Counted from the stretch's first letter, positions 33,975 to 43,518 are shown. The stretch is DNA of 64,000 bases from UBA4421 sp002470275 (GCA_913052345.1 CAJXDR010000003.1:1-64000); one strand, 5' to 3'. A program made the numbers and translations. The notes: generated from the letters alone by a model not told the origin.

Positions 33975-35093
33975 ATGAACTTTGAATTTGCAGAAGAGCA
34001 GGAGCTCCTGCGCGAGCAGGCCCGTGGATTTCTGAGCGAAAACTGTCCCGGTAGCGCCGTGCGCGCTGTGCTTGATGGAGAGGCCGATTATGACGCTGAG
34101 CTGTGGCGTAAGGTCGCTGAAATGGGTTGGACCGCCACAGTCATCCCTGAGGAGTTCGGCGGTTTAGGACTTTCCTATTTGGAGTTGGTCGTCATTGCCG
34201 AGGAGCTTGGGCGCTCGGTGGCGCCTATCCCCTTCAGTTCATCGGTGTATCTGGCCACGGAGGCGCTGTTAGCAAATGGAACGCTGGCGCAAAAGGAAAA
34301 GTGGTTGCCGCTGTTGGCGAGCGGGGAGGCTATCGGCACCTTTGCGCTAGCTGAAGGCAACGGCAGGCCTAGCGTCAGCTCTTTGAGCACGAGAATGACG
34401 GACGACGGCCTCACGGGTCGAAAGATTCCCGTGCCTGATGGCCGTGCTGCGAACTTTGCCATCGTGGTCGGAGCAACTGACTCGGGAGATGGTGCCAGTC
34501 TTTACCTAGTCGAACTCGATCAAGAGGGCGTGAGCCAAGAGGTTGTGCGGACTTTAGACTTTTCCCGTGGGCATTCGGTGATGGTGTTTAACGGCGCGAA
34601 AGCGGAGCTGCTGGGGGGCGATGGGGCAGGCTGGTCGGCCATGACGGCATTGCTCGATCGCGCCGCAGTGCTTTTCGCATGGGAGCAGGTGGGCCTTGCC
34701 GATGCCGCCCTGGAGCAGGCGCGAGATTACGCCATGGGGCGCTATGCCTTCGGTCGAGCTATTGCCTCGTATCAGGCGATCAAGCACAAGTTGGCCGCTA
34801 TGTACGTCAAAAATACGCTGGCACGCAGCAACTGTTACTACGGCGCTTGGGCCCTGGACAGCGGGAGTGCCGAGCTACCGTTGGCGGCGGCGACGGCTCG
34901 CGTAGGTGCCATCCAGGCGTCGGTTTTCGCGGCGGAAGAGAACATTCAGACTCATGGCGGTATGGGCTTTACCTGGGAATTTGACTGCCAATTTTATTAT
35001 CGACGAGCAAAGCTTTTGAGCGTGGGCATTGGCAGTGAGGGGTACTGGCAAGATCGCCTAGTGACCGCTTACGAGCAGACTAACGTTGCCTAA
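33975..35093 (+). CDS. Acyl-CoA dehydrogenase, first subunit of a pair
   Basis: A 372-residue flavoprotein (MNFEFAEEQELLREQARGFL). It has the helical N-domain, a beta domain, and a C-terminal region with QTHGGMGFTWEFDCQFYYRR, but no classical catalytic-Glu loop at the C-terminus is evident. Such shorter homologues form heteromers with a partner enzyme in steroid side-chain or CoA-ester oxidation. The start ATG 33975 follows GAGGGGGTGAT; an upstream extension is rejected. It lies 42 bp before the next dehydrogenase. Confidence 0.88.
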   Translation: MNFEFAEEQELLREQARGFLSENCPGSAVRAVLDGEADYDAELWRKVAEMGWTATVIPEEFGGLGLSYLELVVIAEELGRSVAPIPFSSSVYLATEALLANGTLAQKEKWLPLLASGEAIGTFALAEGNGRPSVSSLSTRMTDDGLTGRKIPVPDGRAANFAIVVGATDSGDGASLYLVELDQEGVSQEVVRTLDFSRGHSVMVFNGAKAELLGGDGAGWSAMTALLDRAAVLFAWEQVGLADAALEQARDYAMGRYAFGRAIASYQAIKHKLAAMYVKNTLARSNCYYGAWALDSGSAELPLAAATARVGAIQASVFAAEENIQTHGGMGFTWEFDCQFYYRRAKLLSVGIGSEGYWQDRLVTAYEQTNVA

Positions 35094-35135
35094 CGGATAG
35101 TCAGATTAAGCAAGGATAGAGAGAGGAAGAAGCGA

Positions 35136-36347
35136 ATGGACTTTACAGATACTCAAGAAGAGGCGGCGTTCCGCGCAGAAGCTGCCGCATGGCTGAAAGA
35201 CAACGTGCCCAGCCAGGACGAACTCCAGGGAATGAATGAACTCGAGATCGCTAAAATGTGGCAGCAGCGAAAATATGACGCGGGTTGGGCCTGCATACGC
35301 TGGGACAAGGCGTTCGGGGGCCGCAACGCCAGCGCCATCGAGCAGGTGATCTGGAATCAGGAAGAATCAAAATACGATGTGCCGGGTGGGTTTTTTGTCA
35401 TCGGCCAGGGTATGGCTGCCCCCACTCTGATGACCTGGGGCCGCCCCGAGCATCATGAGCGCTACCTTCCTAAGCTAGCGAGCGGCGAAGAAATTTGGTG
35501 TCAGCTGTTTTCCGAGCCTGCCGGCGGGTCCGACCTGGCTGCTCTGCGCACTAAGGCAGAACGCGACGGAGACCACTGGATTGTTAACGGCCAAAAAATA
35601 TGGACGTCGGGCGCGCACTACTCGGACTTTGGCATCGTGGTTGTCCGAACGGATCCCAACGTACCAAAGCATAAGGGCCTGAGTTATTTCTTCCTGGATA
35701 TGAAATCTCCTGGCGTCGAGATCAAGCCCATTCGACAGCTCACGGGGGGCGCGAATTTCAATGAAGTCTACTTCACGGATGTGCGGATTCCGGACAGCCA
35801 GCGCCTGGGTGAGGTTGGGCAAGGTTGGCAGGTGGCTCTGACCACGCTGATGAACGAGCGCGCGGCCATCGGCGGCGGCGGCGGTGGTGTTAACGTAGAC
35901 ACGGCCTATCGCATCGCCAGCGAGGTCATGATTGACGATAAGCCCGCCATCGAGGACGGGGCTGTCCGAGCCAAATTAGCCAACTGGTATGTACAGGAGT
36001 CAGGCCTGCGCTTCACCGGCTATCGGTCGATGACGGCAATGTCTCGCGGTGAGATTCCCGGCCCCGAAAATTCTATCGGTAAGCTGGTTGGCGCTCCCAA
36101 GAACCAGGAAATGGCATCCTTCTGCATGGATTTGCTTGAAATGAGCGGGGCTATTTGGGATGAAAAGCTGTCAAAGGAAGCTGGCCTGCTGCAGCTGAGC
36201 TACATGGGATCGCCCGGTTTGCGCATCGCAGGCGGCACGGATGAGATCATGGCGAACATCATCGCGGAGCGCGTGCTCGGCATGCCGCAGGAACCCAGAA
36301 TGGATAAAGGCATCCCCTTCACTGAGGTGCCCACGGGTAATAATTAG
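35136..36347 (+). CDS. Acyl-CoA dehydrogenase, second subunit of a pair
   Basis: A 403-residue enzyme: N-terminal helical domain, beta domain with QLFSEPAGGSDLAALRTKAE, and a C-terminal FAD-binding domain with GTDEIMANIIAERVLGMPQEP. A poly-Gly run (GGGGGG, from 35870) lies in the AAIGGGGGGVNVD loop. It is next to the previous dehydrogenase in the same direction, as in heteromeric FadE-type pairs. The substrate is unknown; steroid or branched acyl-CoA is possible. Confidence 0.92.
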   Translation: MDFTDTQEEAAFRAEAAAWLKDNVPSQDELQGMNELEIAKMWQQRKYDAGWACIRWDKAFGGRNASAIEQVIWNQEESKYDVPGGFFVIGQGMAAPTLMTWGRPEHHERYLPKLASGEEIWCQLFSEPAGGSDLAALRTKAERDGDHWIVNGQKIWTSGAHYSDFGIVVVRTDPNVPKHKGLSYFFLDMKSPGVEIKPIRQLTGGANFNEVYFTDVRIPDSQRLGEVGQGWQVALTTLMNERAAIGGGGGGVNVDTAYRIASEVMIDDKPAIEDGAVRAKLANWYVQESGLRFTGYRSMTAMSRGEIPGPENSIGKLVGAPKNQEMASFCMDLLEMSGAIWDEKLSKEAGLLQLSYMGSPGLRIAGGTDEIMANIIAERVLGMPQEPRMDKGIPFTEVPTGNN

Positions 36348-36361
36348 GCCCCTAGGATACG

Positions 36362-37234
36362 TTAGAGCCAGGTGACGTTATCGCCCACGGTGATCGCGCC
36401 TGGCTCTTCGACGTTCAAATAGACGCCTAAGTTACCGCCATTTTGCTGAACCAGTTGACGCATGATTTTGGCGTCCTGAGGCAAGTCCGCAAAGCCATGG
36501 GTCGTCATGACACAGCGTGGGCAGATGGTTTCCACCTTCAAAACTGCCTCGCCGATGGCTGCTCGACGTCCCACCCAATCATTCTCAGGAAACCCCTCGC
36601 CGTCCACATCGATGAGCAGATTGGGCCGAAAACGTCGAATGTCGAACAGGCTGTTTACACCGGCCTCTTGGGAAATGCGCTGCAGCGTACGTAGGGCAGC
36701 GTTGGTCATCAACAGAATGGGCAGCGCATCAAAATAGGTGCCGGGAAGAGACTCGTAGATAAAGAGCTCTTTGGGGAAGGCGGAAAGATCAGGCAAGGGT
36801 TCCCCAGGCTCGCGTGCGAAAACCTCTCTTAAATAGTCCTCAATATTGTTCCCCTGCTCGCCCGCCGGACGGCGGTAGTGTTCTACTTGGTCATCGGGCA
36901 ACAGCGGCCAAAGCGACAGGGGTGACCCCACGGCTTTGGAGAGGGTCTCATTGATGTCGCTGTCCGACGAGGACACCTGTTGCCCATCGGCCAGGGTAAT
37001 AGCCACGGGTGGCGACTTGAGGGCGTCTGTGGGTTCCCTCTTAAAACGCGCCCGCATGTTCATCAACTCTGGAAAACGTTTACCCCCCTTGATCCCGCCC
37101 GTGGTTTCGTCCTTGAGTGCCCAGGCTCGATCACCTCGGATGCCTGTCCGGGTGCAATAGATGCTTGCCAGTTGCTCTCCACCCATGCTCTTTATGGGGT
37201 AACGATATAGCTCTGCCAGTTTAGGTCGCGTCAC
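36362..37234 (-). CDS. MOSC-domain protein (YcbX-like)
   Basis: A 290-residue protein. The N-terminal MOSC beta-barrel domain starts LAELYRYPIKSMGGEQL; the C-terminal MOSC core has RPNLLIDVDGEGFPENDWVG, then KVETICPRCVMTTH with the conserved Cys, and NLGVYLNVEEPGAI. It binds molybdenum cofactor or moves sulfur. Unlike E. coli YcbX it has no C-terminal ferredoxin domain. It converges on the dehydrogenase pair. Confidence 0.88.
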   Translation of the reverse strand: MTRPKLAELYRYPIKSMGGEQLASIYCTRTGIRGDRAWALKDETTGGIKGGKRFPELMNMRARFKREPTDALKSPPVAITLADGQQVSSSDSDINETLSKAVGSPLSLWPLLPDDQVEHYRRPAGEQGNNIEDYLREVFAREPGEPLPDLSAFPKELFIYESLPGTYFDALPILLMTNAALRTLQRISQEAGVNSLFDIRRFRPNLLIDVDGEGFPENDWVGRRAAIGEAVLKVETICPRCVMTTHGFADLPQDAKIMRQLVQQNGGNLGVYLNVEEPGAITVGDNVTWL

Positions 37235-37278
37235 GTCATTCCCGCCCGGATGAGAGGCTTATGTTGCTGGCGCCCTGC

Positions 37279-37572
37279 TTAATGACGGACTACGCCGGTA
37301 TTCGTCATGGAAGCAACCAGCTGATCTGCTCTGAGCTGGATGGTTGAAACCAGGGCTTCGGCGGTGGTCGAGAACTGAAAGCCGATGGCTTGGGACGACG
37401 ATAGGTCATACATCGAAAAGGTCAGGTCGAGTTCATTGCTTGCCGCACTCAGCCGAAGCTGGATGCGCTTGAAGTGCGCCCTATGGGTAAGCTGTCCTTC
37501 GCTTTCCAGCTGTTGGATTAAAGCATCAAGGAGGGGGCTGATGAGGTTTCTAGCAGCGGTTACTTTTTGCAT
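37279..37572 (-). CDS. Small protein of unknown function
   Basis: A 97-residue soluble protein, starting MQKVTAARNLISPLLDALIQQ. Helical N-terminus, then two strands (FKRIQLRLSAASNELDLTFS) and a helical C-terminus. It is not recognised. The start at 37572 is the first Met with a plausible N-terminus; the frame is open to 37614. It lies 44 bp upstream of the MOSC gene in the same direction. Confidence 0.55.
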   Translation of the reverse strand: MQKVTAARNLISPLLDALIQQLESEGQLTHRAHFKRIQLRLSAASNELDLTFSMYDLSSSQAIGFQFSTTAEALVSTIQLRADQLVASMTNTGVVRH

Positions 37573-37644
37573 GATGCGCTCCGAATAACAGGCCCTAATT
37601 TGAGCGCAAATCATCAGCGATGAAAAGTGGCTTTGGCCTTTCGA

Positions 37645-38316
37645 CTAGAATAAATCTGCAAGCTGTGATGCATCAGGGAGCACTTTGTGGGCCCCTGCCG
37701 CAACCAATGCCTCGGTGTCGTTGCTTCCACTCAAGACGCCCACGCAATGCATTTGAAGGGCGAGCCCCGCCTGCATGTCGAGGATGCCGTCGCCCACCAT
37801 AACCGCCTCTTTGGGGTCCACATCAAGGGCCTGTAGATTCACCTCAAGGTGGCGGGGGTCGGGTTTTAGATGCGCCACATCGTCCCGCGCGTGTAGGGCC
37901 TGTACGTAGTCTTCGTGGTCTGGAAACATCCGGTGAATGGCCGCCCGACAGTTACGCGTCACGATCCCAAGCCTGATCGATTCACCATTCAGTCGTGACA
38001 GAAGGGTGCGAACAAAGGGGAACAAGGTAGTTTCCGCCGCCGCTGCTAACTCGATGTCGATGATCCTTTGTTGGCTTGCTTGGGCGTAGTCCTGTGCCTG
38101 GCGCTCGCTGCGGTGCGCGCCCAGCCAGCGGCTGCCGGCTTCGATCATTTCGACGATATAGAGGTCTTGATAGACAGCGCGGGGGATGTCGGTCTGTTCG
38201 GCCATGACCACCAGCTGGCGGCGCATATCCATAAGGTCTAGGTTGGGTGCCAGTGTGCCATCGAAGTCAAATAAAACCCCTCTCGGTGTGGGGATCGGAG
38301 CCTCAGCGTGCTTCAT
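37645..38316 (-). CDS. HAD-family hydrolase
   Basis: A 223-residue phosphatase-like protein: FDFDGTLAPN (Asp nucleophile motif I), IVTRNCRAAIHRMF (motif II Thr), HLKPDPRHLEV (motif III Lys) and VMVGDGILDMQAG (motif IV). Similar to phosphoglycolate-phosphatase-type HADs. The start overlaps the preceding membrane gene by 4 bp, so they are co-transcribed. Substrate unknown. Confidence 0.9.
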   Translation of the reverse strand: MKHAEAPIPTPRGVLFDFDGTLAPNLDLMDMRRQLVVMAEQTDIPRAVYQDLYIVEMIEAGSRWLGAHRSERQAQDYAQASQQRIIDIELAAAAETTLFPFVRTLLSRLNGESIRLGIVTRNCRAAIHRMFPDHEDYVQALHARDDVAHLKPDPRHLEVNLQALDVDPKEAVMVGDGILDMQAGLALQMHCVGVLSGSNDTEALVAAGAHKVLPDASQLADLF

Positions 38317-38717
38317 TGATTGAAGTGGTCGCCGTCGCCCGGTGACGGGGTATCTGACCTATCCTGATCTCTGGTCTGACGATCGGCCCAACGCGCATCG
38401 TGGGTCGCCGCGATGCGTAGGCGAAAGCGCTGCCACAAGATAAAGGCCGTGATCAGCCCGCACAAAAGCCCAAGGCTGGGATAGGCGATGGCATACACCC
38501 AATAGCTCGCACCCAGGTCCATGTTCAGCACGGCCAAGGTGCCCACGGTGATCGTGATGGCCATGACGGACAGCGTCATCAGATAGGCACCAAGGGCTAG
38601 CGTCAGCGGCAACCAGAGTTGATGTACGGCTGTGACCTGCTGGGTATCCAGAACGAAGATCACGCTAAGGCAGAGAGCAACGCCCATAAGCCTGAGCTGA
38701 AGGTGATGGATAGTCAT
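38313..38717 (-). CDS. Membrane protein of unknown function
   Basis: A 134-residue protein with three or four transmembrane helices (about 8-28, 33-60, 72-96) and a polar, charged C-terminal tail (ARWADRQTRDQDRSDTPS). No family is recognised. Its stop overlaps the HAD start (ATGA), so it may be an operon partner. It starts at ATG 38717. Confidence 0.6.
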   Translation of the reverse strand: MTIHHLQLRLMGVALCLSVIFVLDTQQVTAVHQLWLPLTLALGAYLMTLSVMAITITVGTLAVLNMDLGASYWVYAIAYPSLGLLCGLITAFILWQRFRLRIAATHDARWADRQTRDQDRSDTPSPGDGDHFNQ

Positions 38718-38755
38718 GTTAGGTGGTTACCCCTTGCTCACAACGGATGGCAACG

Positions 38756-39538
38756 CTAACTCACGATGCCAAGCTGGCCGCCGTCGATACGTATATTTTG
38801 GCCGTGAATGGCATCGGCCAGTGGACTACAGAGAAAGGCCACCAGGGCGGCGACTTCTTCCCGACGCGTGATTCTCCCGATTGGAATGTCTTTAGCAACG
38901 TGAGGCTCTATTTCCTCCCAGGTCGTTCCCCAGCCTTTCTTAATCCCGAGCTTAAGATATTGCTGTTCAACCTCTGGAGTCAGAATGAGTCCAGGAGAAA
39001 CGAGATTCACTCTGACGGCGGTGCCGGCTACTTGTCTTGACAGCCCAATAGTCATATTCGCAAGGGCGCCCTTGGCCGCGTAGTACGCGGGCATATTCGC
39101 TCCGGGTCGGGTGGAGCCCACAGTGCCCAGATTAATAATTCTTGCAAAGGAGAGAGAGGACAAGCGAGGCAAGATGTGGTCAATGATGCGCTGTGCCGAC
39201 AGCACGTTTTTTTGATACGCATCAAGCCAGGCCTGGTCACCTGTATCGTCCTGGGCCCAGGTGCTGGGTCCTGCAGCACCGAAATTGTTAACCAAAATAT
39301 CGATACCGTATTCAGCGCATTGATCCAGCAGTGCTTGGCTGCCTTCGAGGGTGGTGATATCGCCCCAGACGGCGATACCGTGACCGAGTTCCGCAACGGC
39401 TGCTTCCGCCTGTTCTTGCGTGAGTCCATGGACCAAGACCCGAGCACCTTGCTGCAGCAGCGTGGCCGCAATGATCTGCCCTGTACCTCGATGACTTCCT
39501 GTCACCAAGGCCGTTCGGTTTTGTAGCGCTAAGTCCAT
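38756..39538 (-). CDS. SDR-family oxidoreductase
   Basis: A 260-residue short-chain dehydrogenase. The cofactor motif TGSHRGTGQIIA, the NNFGAAG segment and the active-site YYAAKGALANM (Tyr-x-x-x-Lys) are visible, and the C-terminus ends in QNIRIDGGQ. It reduces or oxidises a carbonyl/alcohol with NAD(P). ATG 39538 is chosen; an upstream extension to 39700 overlaps the divergent TauE gene. Confidence 0.92.
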   Translation of the reverse strand: MDLALQNRTALVTGSHRGTGQIIAATLLQQGARVLVHGLTQEQAEAAVAELGHGIAVWGDITTLEGSQALLDQCAEYGIDILVNNFGAAGPSTWAQDDTGDQAWLDAYQKNVLSAQRIIDHILPRLSSLSFARIINLGTVGSTRPGANMPAYYAAKGALANMTIGLSRQVAGTAVRVNLVSPGLILTPEVEQQYLKLGIKKGWGTTWEEIEPHVAKDIPIGRITRREEVAALVAFLCSPLADAIHGQNIRIDGGQLGIVS

Positions 39539-39641
39539 GCTGTCTTCTCGTCTCTGACGAATTCGGTAGACAGCAGTATGCCATTCATCGAGGTTCAGAA
39601 TGCGAGCTGGTTTAGATTCGTCCGGGTATTTGATGCCGGGT

Positions 39642-40415
39642 ATGGCAGACTGGGGCATGGACCCACCCGCTCTCTTTTTCGCGCTCAGCGTCATGTTCAT
39701 CGCCAGCTATGTACAGGCGGTGGCTGGCTTCGCGATGGGGATGATCCTTATTGCCGTGCTGGGCGGTGTACGAATTGTCGATTTCCCCACCCTGGCTGCG
39801 GTGGTCAGTCTGTTGTCTATGCTCAATTCGGGGATCGCCCTGCTGGGCGATGTGAAAAACGTGGATCGAAGAATATGGTTCTGGCTGGGTGTGGGGCAGC
39901 TTCCCGGAATTTGTTTGGGCGTGTGGCTGATCACGGCTTTATACCAGCAGCAGGTTTTGTTACTTGAACTGTGTCTGGGGCTTTTTATAACCCTTGGCGG
40001 ATTATCCATGATGCTCCGACCTGAACCTCAGGCGGAGCCGAGTCGTTCTCCGCAGACGTTTGTCGTTGGCTTTCTAGGGGGCACTCTGGGTGGCATGTTT
40101 GCCGCCAGCGGCCCGATTATTGGGTGGTTTGGGTATCGCCAACCTCTGCCCGTTGGGGCGATCCGTGCAACCCTGCTGGCCAGCTTCCTCTTTACGACCT
40201 CGACGCGAACCGTGGTTGTCGGTGTTCAGGGAGGTCTAGGAGAAACAGTGTTAGCCTTAGCGGCCATGGGCATTCCCCTGGTCGTGCTCGGAGCATGGCT
40301 GGGCAGAGCTTTTCCGCCGCTGCTCAGTGAAACCGCCTTACGCAGAGGTGCCTTTGTGTTGTTGATCTTGATGGGGTGTTGGATTTGCTTCAGCGTTTTA
40401 ATGCGGGCACTTTGA
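39642..40415 (+). CDS. TauE/SafE-family membrane transporter
   Basis: About 257 residues with eight predicted transmembrane helices. The typical inverted duplication is seen: AVAGFAMGMILIAVL near the N-terminus and GFLGGTLGGMFAASGPI in the middle. The family exports sulfite, sulfonates or organic anions. Start uncertain: ATG 39642 (MADWGMDPP), 39657 or 39600 are possible; the frame is open upstream. Substrate unknown. Confidence 0.85.
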   Translation: MADWGMDPPALFFALSVMFIASYVQAVAGFAMGMILIAVLGGVRIVDFPTLAAVVSLLSMLNSGIALLGDVKNVDRRIWFWLGVGQLPGICLGVWLITALYQQQVLLLELCLGLFITLGGLSMMLRPEPQAEPSRSPQTFVVGFLGGTLGGMFAASGPIIGWFGYRQPLPVGAIRATLLASFLFTTSTRTVVVGVQGGLGETVLALAAMGIPLVVLGAWLGRAFPPLLSETALRRGAFVLLILMGCWICFSVLMRAL

Positions 40416-40493
40416 AATCGAGGCGCCGGTCTCGGCGGGGTGGATTATGTCGCGTCCGGCGAGGCTCCGGCGTGCCTGAACTGGAGAACCAGG

Positions 40494-41609
40494 GTGAGTG
40501 AATTTGAAGCCATTCGGCCCTATCAGGACCATGAGGTTCCACAGGTAGTAGCTCGTGTGATGAAATCCCCGGCGTTGGTTGCAGCGGCGACAGAACTGCT
40601 TCTGCCAGGGTGGCTCGCAGGCAACCCCTTCGGACGCTGGTTGGCCTTCTGGCTGTTGCGCTACAGGGCCCGGAACTTGGTCTCGATTCGAGACGTTCAG
40701 GCGCTGATCTCCAAGTATCTAGAGTTATTGGTAGAGCGTTCTATTACCGCGCTCTCGGTATCGGGTTTCTCGGGGCTCGACCCGAACCGCACTTACCTTT
40801 TCGTCTCAAACCATCGGGACATCGTGTTGGACTCAGGGCTGCTTAACTACATTCTGCATCGGGAAGGGCACGACACCTGTCGCATGGCGGTGGGCGACAA
40901 TTTACTGGGCAACTCTCTAGTAGGCGATCTCATGCGCCTCAATAAGAGCTTTGTGGTCGAGCGCAGCGTTAGCGGAAAGAGAGCCCAATACCGCACCCTG
41001 GCTCGCACTAGCGCCTATATTCGACAGTCCCTCGCTGCGGGTGTTTCTGTTTGGATTGCCCAACGCCCAGGACGCGCCAAGGATGGATTTGATCGAACCG
41101 ATACAGCTGTCCTGAAGATGCTTTTGCTGGCCTACCGAGGCGAAGAGCAGGCCCTGTCGAAACTGCTTAAAACCCCCATCGTTCCGGTGGCTGTTTCTTA
41201 TGAAGTGGATCCCTGTGGCCCGCTCAAGGCAAAGGAACTGTGCGCTGTGGCGACGCATGGGCAATATCAAAAGTCACCTGAGGAAGATATACACAGCATG
41301 GTGAAGGGTGTAACGGAGTATAAGGGTCGCGTGCACCTAACCTTTGGTCGCCCAATCTCCAGCGCAGAGGATGCGGGGTCGCTGGCCGCAGAAATCGATC
41401 AGGCCATCGTCGGCGGTCTTCGTATTTTCCCCACCCATCGTTATGCAAGAGCAGTCAAAGAGCATGTTCAAGGTGAGCTTGATGGAACGGATGATGCAGT
41501 AACGGCGCTGCAGCGTCAGCTGGATGCCTGCGAGCTGGAGGAGCGGCCTTACCTCTTAGATCAGTACGCCAATATCTGGCGAAATCGCGATGAGCTGGGT
41601 ATCGAATAA
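40494..41609 (+). CDS. 1-Acylglycerol-3-phosphate acyltransferase-like protein
   Basis: A 371-residue acyltransferase of the PlsC/LPLAT fold. The block I motif SNHRDIVLDSG has one extra residue between His and Asp compared with the classic HX4D. RMAVGDNLLG, KSFVVERS and the TPIVPVAVSYE segments also fit. It transfers acyl chains to a phospholipid or related acceptor; exact role unknown. The start is GTG 40494 behind CTGGAGAACC; an upstream extension to 40440 is open. It is soluble or peripheral. Confidence 0.85.
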   Translation: MSEFEAIRPYQDHEVPQVVARVMKSPALVAAATELLLPGWLAGNPFGRWLAFWLLRYRARNLVSIRDVQALISKYLELLVERSITALSVSGFSGLDPNRTYLFVSNHRDIVLDSGLLNYILHREGHDTCRMAVGDNLLGNSLVGDLMRLNKSFVVERSVSGKRAQYRTLARTSAYIRQSLAAGVSVWIAQRPGRAKDGFDRTDTAVLKMLLLAYRGEEQALSKLLKTPIVPVAVSYEVDPCGPLKAKELCAVATHGQYQKSPEEDIHSMVKGVTEYKGRVHLTFGRPISSAEDAGSLAAEIDQAIVGGLRIFPTHRYARAVKEHVQGELDGTDDAVTALQRQLDACELEERPYLLDQYANIWRNRDELGIE

Positions 41610-41637
41610 GGTTCGCCCGCCCGGGCACCCCAGCCGT

Positions 41638-42627
41638 TCAATAGAGATAGGTCAGTGCCGGCTCGTCCAGCATTGCCATTTGTTCGCGCAAAGTGAGGAT
41701 ATGCTCTGACCAGTATTTTACGGTGTTGAATGTGGGGAAGGCCGAGGGGAACGCAGGATCAGACCAGCGCCGGGCGATCCAGGCGGCGTGGTGCATGATA
41801 CGCAGCGTTCTAAGGGGTTCGATGAGTGTCAGGGTCGCCGGATCAAAGTCGAAGAAATCTCGATAGGCGTCCAAGATGACGCGCAACTGGATTTGTTGGG
41901 CGTTTCTATCGCCGCTAAGCAACATCCATAAATCTTGGATGCCGGGCCCCATTTTGCAGTCGTCAAAGTCCACAAAGTGCGGGATGCCCTCACGCCATAA
42001 CACGTTGCCCATATGGCAGTCGCCGTGGATGCGAATGGAGTCGATGTTCTCCATACACAGATCAATGCGTTCCAGCAGGTGGCCGGTCAGGGAGTCATAG
42101 GCGGACTCAACCTCCATGGGTAGGAATTGATTCTGCAGCAAGAATTGCCTGCTCTCGTGCCCCAATCTCTTGCTGGTAAGGCCCTCACGATGCTCAAAGG
42201 GAAGTTGAGCGCCCAGAGCATGCATGCGCGCAATGGCGCGAGATAAAATTTCGAGGTCGTCCTCGTTTTCCAGGTTTGGCGCATGTCCACCCTGTCTAGG
42301 GAATAGAGCAAACCGAAATTCGTCGTGCTGGAGAAGGGTTTGGTCTTTCACGCGCAGAGGAGGTACTACAGAGAGTTCCTCATTAAACAGTTCTTGGGTA
42401 AACGTATGTTCTTCCACAATGGCCGCATCGCTCCATCGTCCAGGCCGATAGAATTTGGCGATAACAAAGTCGTTATCCTCAAGGCTGATCTGATAGACCC
42501 GATTTTCGTAGCTGTTCAGAGCCAGGAGGCCGCCGCTGGGCGACAGCCCAGCGTCCTCGATGGCGTCAAGGACCTTATCCGGCGTGAGGTTTTCGTAGGG
42601 AACGTTGGAATCGGAACGTATGCTCAT
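41638..42627 (-). CDS. srkA: Stress response kinase SrkA
   Basis: A 329-residue kinase of the YihE/SrkA family (aminoglycoside phosphotransferase-like fold). Motifs: VIAKFYRPGRWSDAAIVEEH (ATP/Lys region), IRIHGDCHMGNVLW (catalytic loop) and FVDFDDCKMGPGIQDLW (Mg-binding Asp). The SrkA family protects cells from stress-induced death. ATG 42627 gives the usual start; the longer frame is rejected. It is 47 bp from the ComF-like gene. Confidence 0.93.
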   Translation of the reverse strand: MSIRSDSNVPYENLTPDKVLDAIEDAGLSPSGGLLALNSYENRVYQISLEDNDFVIAKFYRPGRWSDAAIVEEHTFTQELFNEELSVVPPLRVKDQTLLQHDEFRFALFPRQGGHAPNLENEDDLEILSRAIARMHALGAQLPFEHREGLTSKRLGHESRQFLLQNQFLPMEVESAYDSLTGHLLERIDLCMENIDSIRIHGDCHMGNVLWREGIPHFVDFDDCKMGPGIQDLWMLLSGDRNAQQIQLRVILDAYRDFFDFDPATLTLIEPLRTLRIMHHAAWIARRWSDPAFPSAFPTFNTVKYWSEHILTLREQMAMLDEPALTYLY

Positions 42628-42674
42628 AACCGAGACCATAGCAGTAAGCACGCCTCGTTGGCGCGGCATATCTG

Positions 42675-43436
42675 CTAGGGGCCAGGCGTTTCTGCTCGAG
42701 CCGCCGCCCAGAGGTCCACACGGCTTGCGCCGGCCCCCCTCAACAGGCGAATCATGTGGCGAGCCGTGGTGCCCGTTGTCATCACATCGTCGATGACGAC
42801 CACGTGGCGGCCCTGGATTTCATGAGCAAGAGTTCCGCCGATCAGCCAGGTTTTGCGCAGGGTGAAGGTGTTTCCGGGTAGGTTGAGGCGCTGACGACGG
42901 GTCTTCTTGCGCTGGGGCGCGCTGTGTTTGCGTCTCACCGAGCTGGCGACGACGGGGAGTTTAAAACGCGCCGCTAACGGTTTCGCTAGCAGATGACATG
43001 GATTCCCACCGCGTCGCAGATGGTTGAGAAAGGAGGTGGGCACCGGAATGATCAATTCAGGAAGGCCCTCAGGGTAGCCAAGCACGATGGCTGTGGCGAT
43101 CAGCTGACTTAGACAGATAGCCTCGCGTTGGCCATGACCAAATTTGCAGCGCTGAATCAAGCGTGCGCTCAGGGGTGTGTAGGTGAGCGGGGCGATGGCG
43201 CGGTCTGCTAGCGGCGCAACCCGACACCCACCACATACGACATCCTTTGGCGTCTGCTCCAGGCCCGGCAGGGGCAAGGCGCATCGCCAACAGCTATGGA
43301 CGTTAAGCGGTAAGGCCATGCGGCAGTGCTCGCAAAGATAATCAGACCTGGCGTCTGGCAGCGCCAGCAGGCAGAGCAAACAGCGATCCGGTAGCAGCAG
43401 ATTCAGTGCGTTCTGAAAAAATCGCGTACGTGACAT
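42675..43436 (-). CDS. ComF family protein
   Basis: A 253-residue protein. The N-terminal zinc-ribbon cysteines CLLCLLALPDARSDYLCEHC and CWRCALPLPG, CGGC precede a phosphoribosyltransferase-fold domain with VVIDDVMTTGTTARHM. ComF links to DNA uptake in naturally competent bacteria, and type IV pili are encoded at the left edge of the window. Competence is not proven by this alone. Similar to GntX. Confidence 0.92.
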   Translation of the reverse strand: MSRTRFFQNALNLLLPDRCLLCLLALPDARSDYLCEHCRMALPLNVHSCWRCALPLPGLEQTPKDVVCGGCRVAPLADRAIAPLTYTPLSARLIQRCKFGHGQREAICLSQLIATAIVLGYPEGLPELIIPVPTSFLNHLRRGGNPCHLLAKPLAARFKLPVVASSVRRKHSAPQRKKTRRQRLNLPGNTFTLRKTWLIGGTLAHEIQGRHVVVIDDVMTTGTTARHMIRLLRGAGASRVDLWAAARAETPGP

Positions 43437-43518
43437 GGGTCACCTCCCGACACAGAGGCTGGCTTAACGGTGCGGATTTTGAAAGGTAACGCTAACGCGT
43501 CGGAGGGTGGGCGATGTC

